From Conus ventricosus (taxonomy: Eukaryota; Mollusca; Gastropoda; Neogastropoda; Conidae): a stretch of 64,000 bases of DNA. The notes under the pieces are model-generated. The model was not told the DNA's origin, did not search any database, and saw only the letters and a program-made list of their open reading frames with translations. Both the position numbers and the translations under genes were made by a program. The stretch spans positions 19,114 to 83,113 of the forward strand of contig JAFLJL010014906.1 in NCBI GenBank assembly GCA_018398815.1. Reading direction: 5' to 3'. Position 1 is the stretch's first letter. Each line of letters starts with the position of its first letter. Below, in pieces: positions 63,002-64,000 of the stretch.

Positions 63002-64000
63002 AATAATGATCGACGCTCAGGTGTGTTTCATATTACGTTTTTTGTTGTTGTTTTCGTCGGAAAATTTGGGACTTGTGAATTTTAGCATTTGTTTTCTAAA
63101 CAAATTAGTTCTAAATATTTGGTCGGGTTCTTACGAGTCATGGCATTTAACCTCTTGCATTCGCATTTTCCAGCCTAGAACTGCTACTAGTATTCGTATT
63201 GTTTTGAGAAATGTAAGCTAAACTCACCTACTGCCTTTGAAAGGCTGTAGTGGACAAAGTTTCCATTGCAGCGCTGTCAAATTTAGTATACAAAATTCTA
63301 ATACATCATATTTCATAATGCAGAGATGTCACATGTTTGGGATGCATGTGGGTGTCATTGTCACCCTGTTTGTCACAAAACAATGGGACATCAAACGTTG
63401 ACAATGTTACTATAATACACCAGACAGACAATACATTGTCGGCATTGCATTTGTTAGTATAAATCATCAAAGGGTGTCCTACCTCAACTTGTAAACAGCA
63501 GTCCTGGTTCAGTAAATCCAGTTTGGGGTGTCACTAAGTGTCACATGATTGTCACATACTCAAACATGGGGCAGGTAACTTTACAGGGTTTTTTTTTCGT
63601 CCTAAAGGTGTGTTTGTACTACTTAACGACTTTTAACACCGGAATATACACAGTCACAGAAAGAAGTAAAATCCATTCTTTACACTCTAACGTGGTGTCT
63701 GGTCGCACACGTCAGGGGGTGTCACCACTGTCACATGTCACCAATATGGTAAACATACTCTTGATCCATGGTTTCTACCATGTTTGCTGCATGGCAGAAA
63801 CCGTGTTTTCGACATCACCCCACTGATCCGTGGCTCGCTAAACCGAAGATCAGTCGACCAGTAGCACCAGAGTCTTGGTGACGTTTGATCCCCAATTGGA
63901 CGAGCACAGTTAGTATGCGGCATCCCGCAGGTGTCGTATCTGCCAAAGTGTAGGTTGTCCCATTTGTCCCGCTTGGGGCGGCGACGGTTGGTTGTAAAAA
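62655..64000 (+). mobile_element. Ty3 element 5' part, mirror copy (runs off window)
   Basis: 5' LTR 62655-62805, primer site from 62806, A-rich run about 62976-63002, gag ATG at about 63140, interrupted at TTAA 63147-63150. Confidence 0.85.
63151..64000 (-). mobile_element. piggyBac-type element 1, mirror copy (partial)
   Basis: The terminal repeat reads CCTCTTGCATTCG after TTAA 63147-63150 (one C fewer than in the left arm). It continues to the window end, including the transposase remnant on the minus strand (63770-64000). Confidence 0.8.

Overview
The window is repeat-rich DNA from an invertebrate animal, most likely a mollusc. The animal assignment rests on a spliced WDR3 gene, a YY1-like gene and piggyBac, hAT, Jockey and Ty3 elements; the mollusc guess is an inference from the repeat style. 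No prokaryotic or organellar gene is visible.

Layout: exactly 1000 N occupy 35684-36683. The sequence left of the gap (about 8.0-35.5 kb) is the reverse complement of the sequence right of it (about 36.7-64.0 kb), with mostly one-base indels separating the arms. Both arms hold the 3' half (eight exons) of WDR3, an rRNA-processing WD-repeat/Utp12 protein, reading outward from the gap, and its 5' half is in neither arm. This is most simply two haplotype contigs joined head to head. Frameshifts in the two arms fall at different sites, so reading both arms together usually gives an intact frame.

Region by region (left arm; the right arm mirrors it): 1-1.7 kb is unclassified repeat. 1.7-11.0 kb is a Jockey-type LINE whose ORF1 is split by a Ty3 element (2952-9368, 153-bp LTRs, TSD GTTGT), whose gag is in turn split by a piggyBac element (7387-8869, TTAA target). 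11.26-11.5 kb is the last exon of an unknown gene convergent with WDR3. 12.2-13.2 kb is a degenerate minisatellite. 13.7-33.6 kb is WDR3, with introns full of minisatellites and transposons. These include a piggyBac element with a spliced transposase (21.8-24.3 kb), two BED-finger (hAT-like) elements, further piggyBac and hAT remnants, and an LTR retroelement (16999-20868).

The main discovery is that LTR retroelement. Between two TG...CA LTRs, after a tRNA-Pro-like primer binding site, it carries a short Gag-like leader followed in the same consensus frame by an intronless copy of YY1. That copy keeps the N-terminus, the Polycomb-recruiting REPO region and zinc finger 1, but finger 2 is broken and fingers 3-4 are absent. 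It looks like a retroelement that transduced a host transcription factor.

Other notable points: a 59-bp tandem array before the last WDR3 exon repeats that exon's own splice acceptor and first codons; one WDR3 acceptor reads GG where repeat copies beside it read AG; and a polyglycine run in the catalytic motif of the piggyBac transposase differs in length between arms but stays in frame in both.
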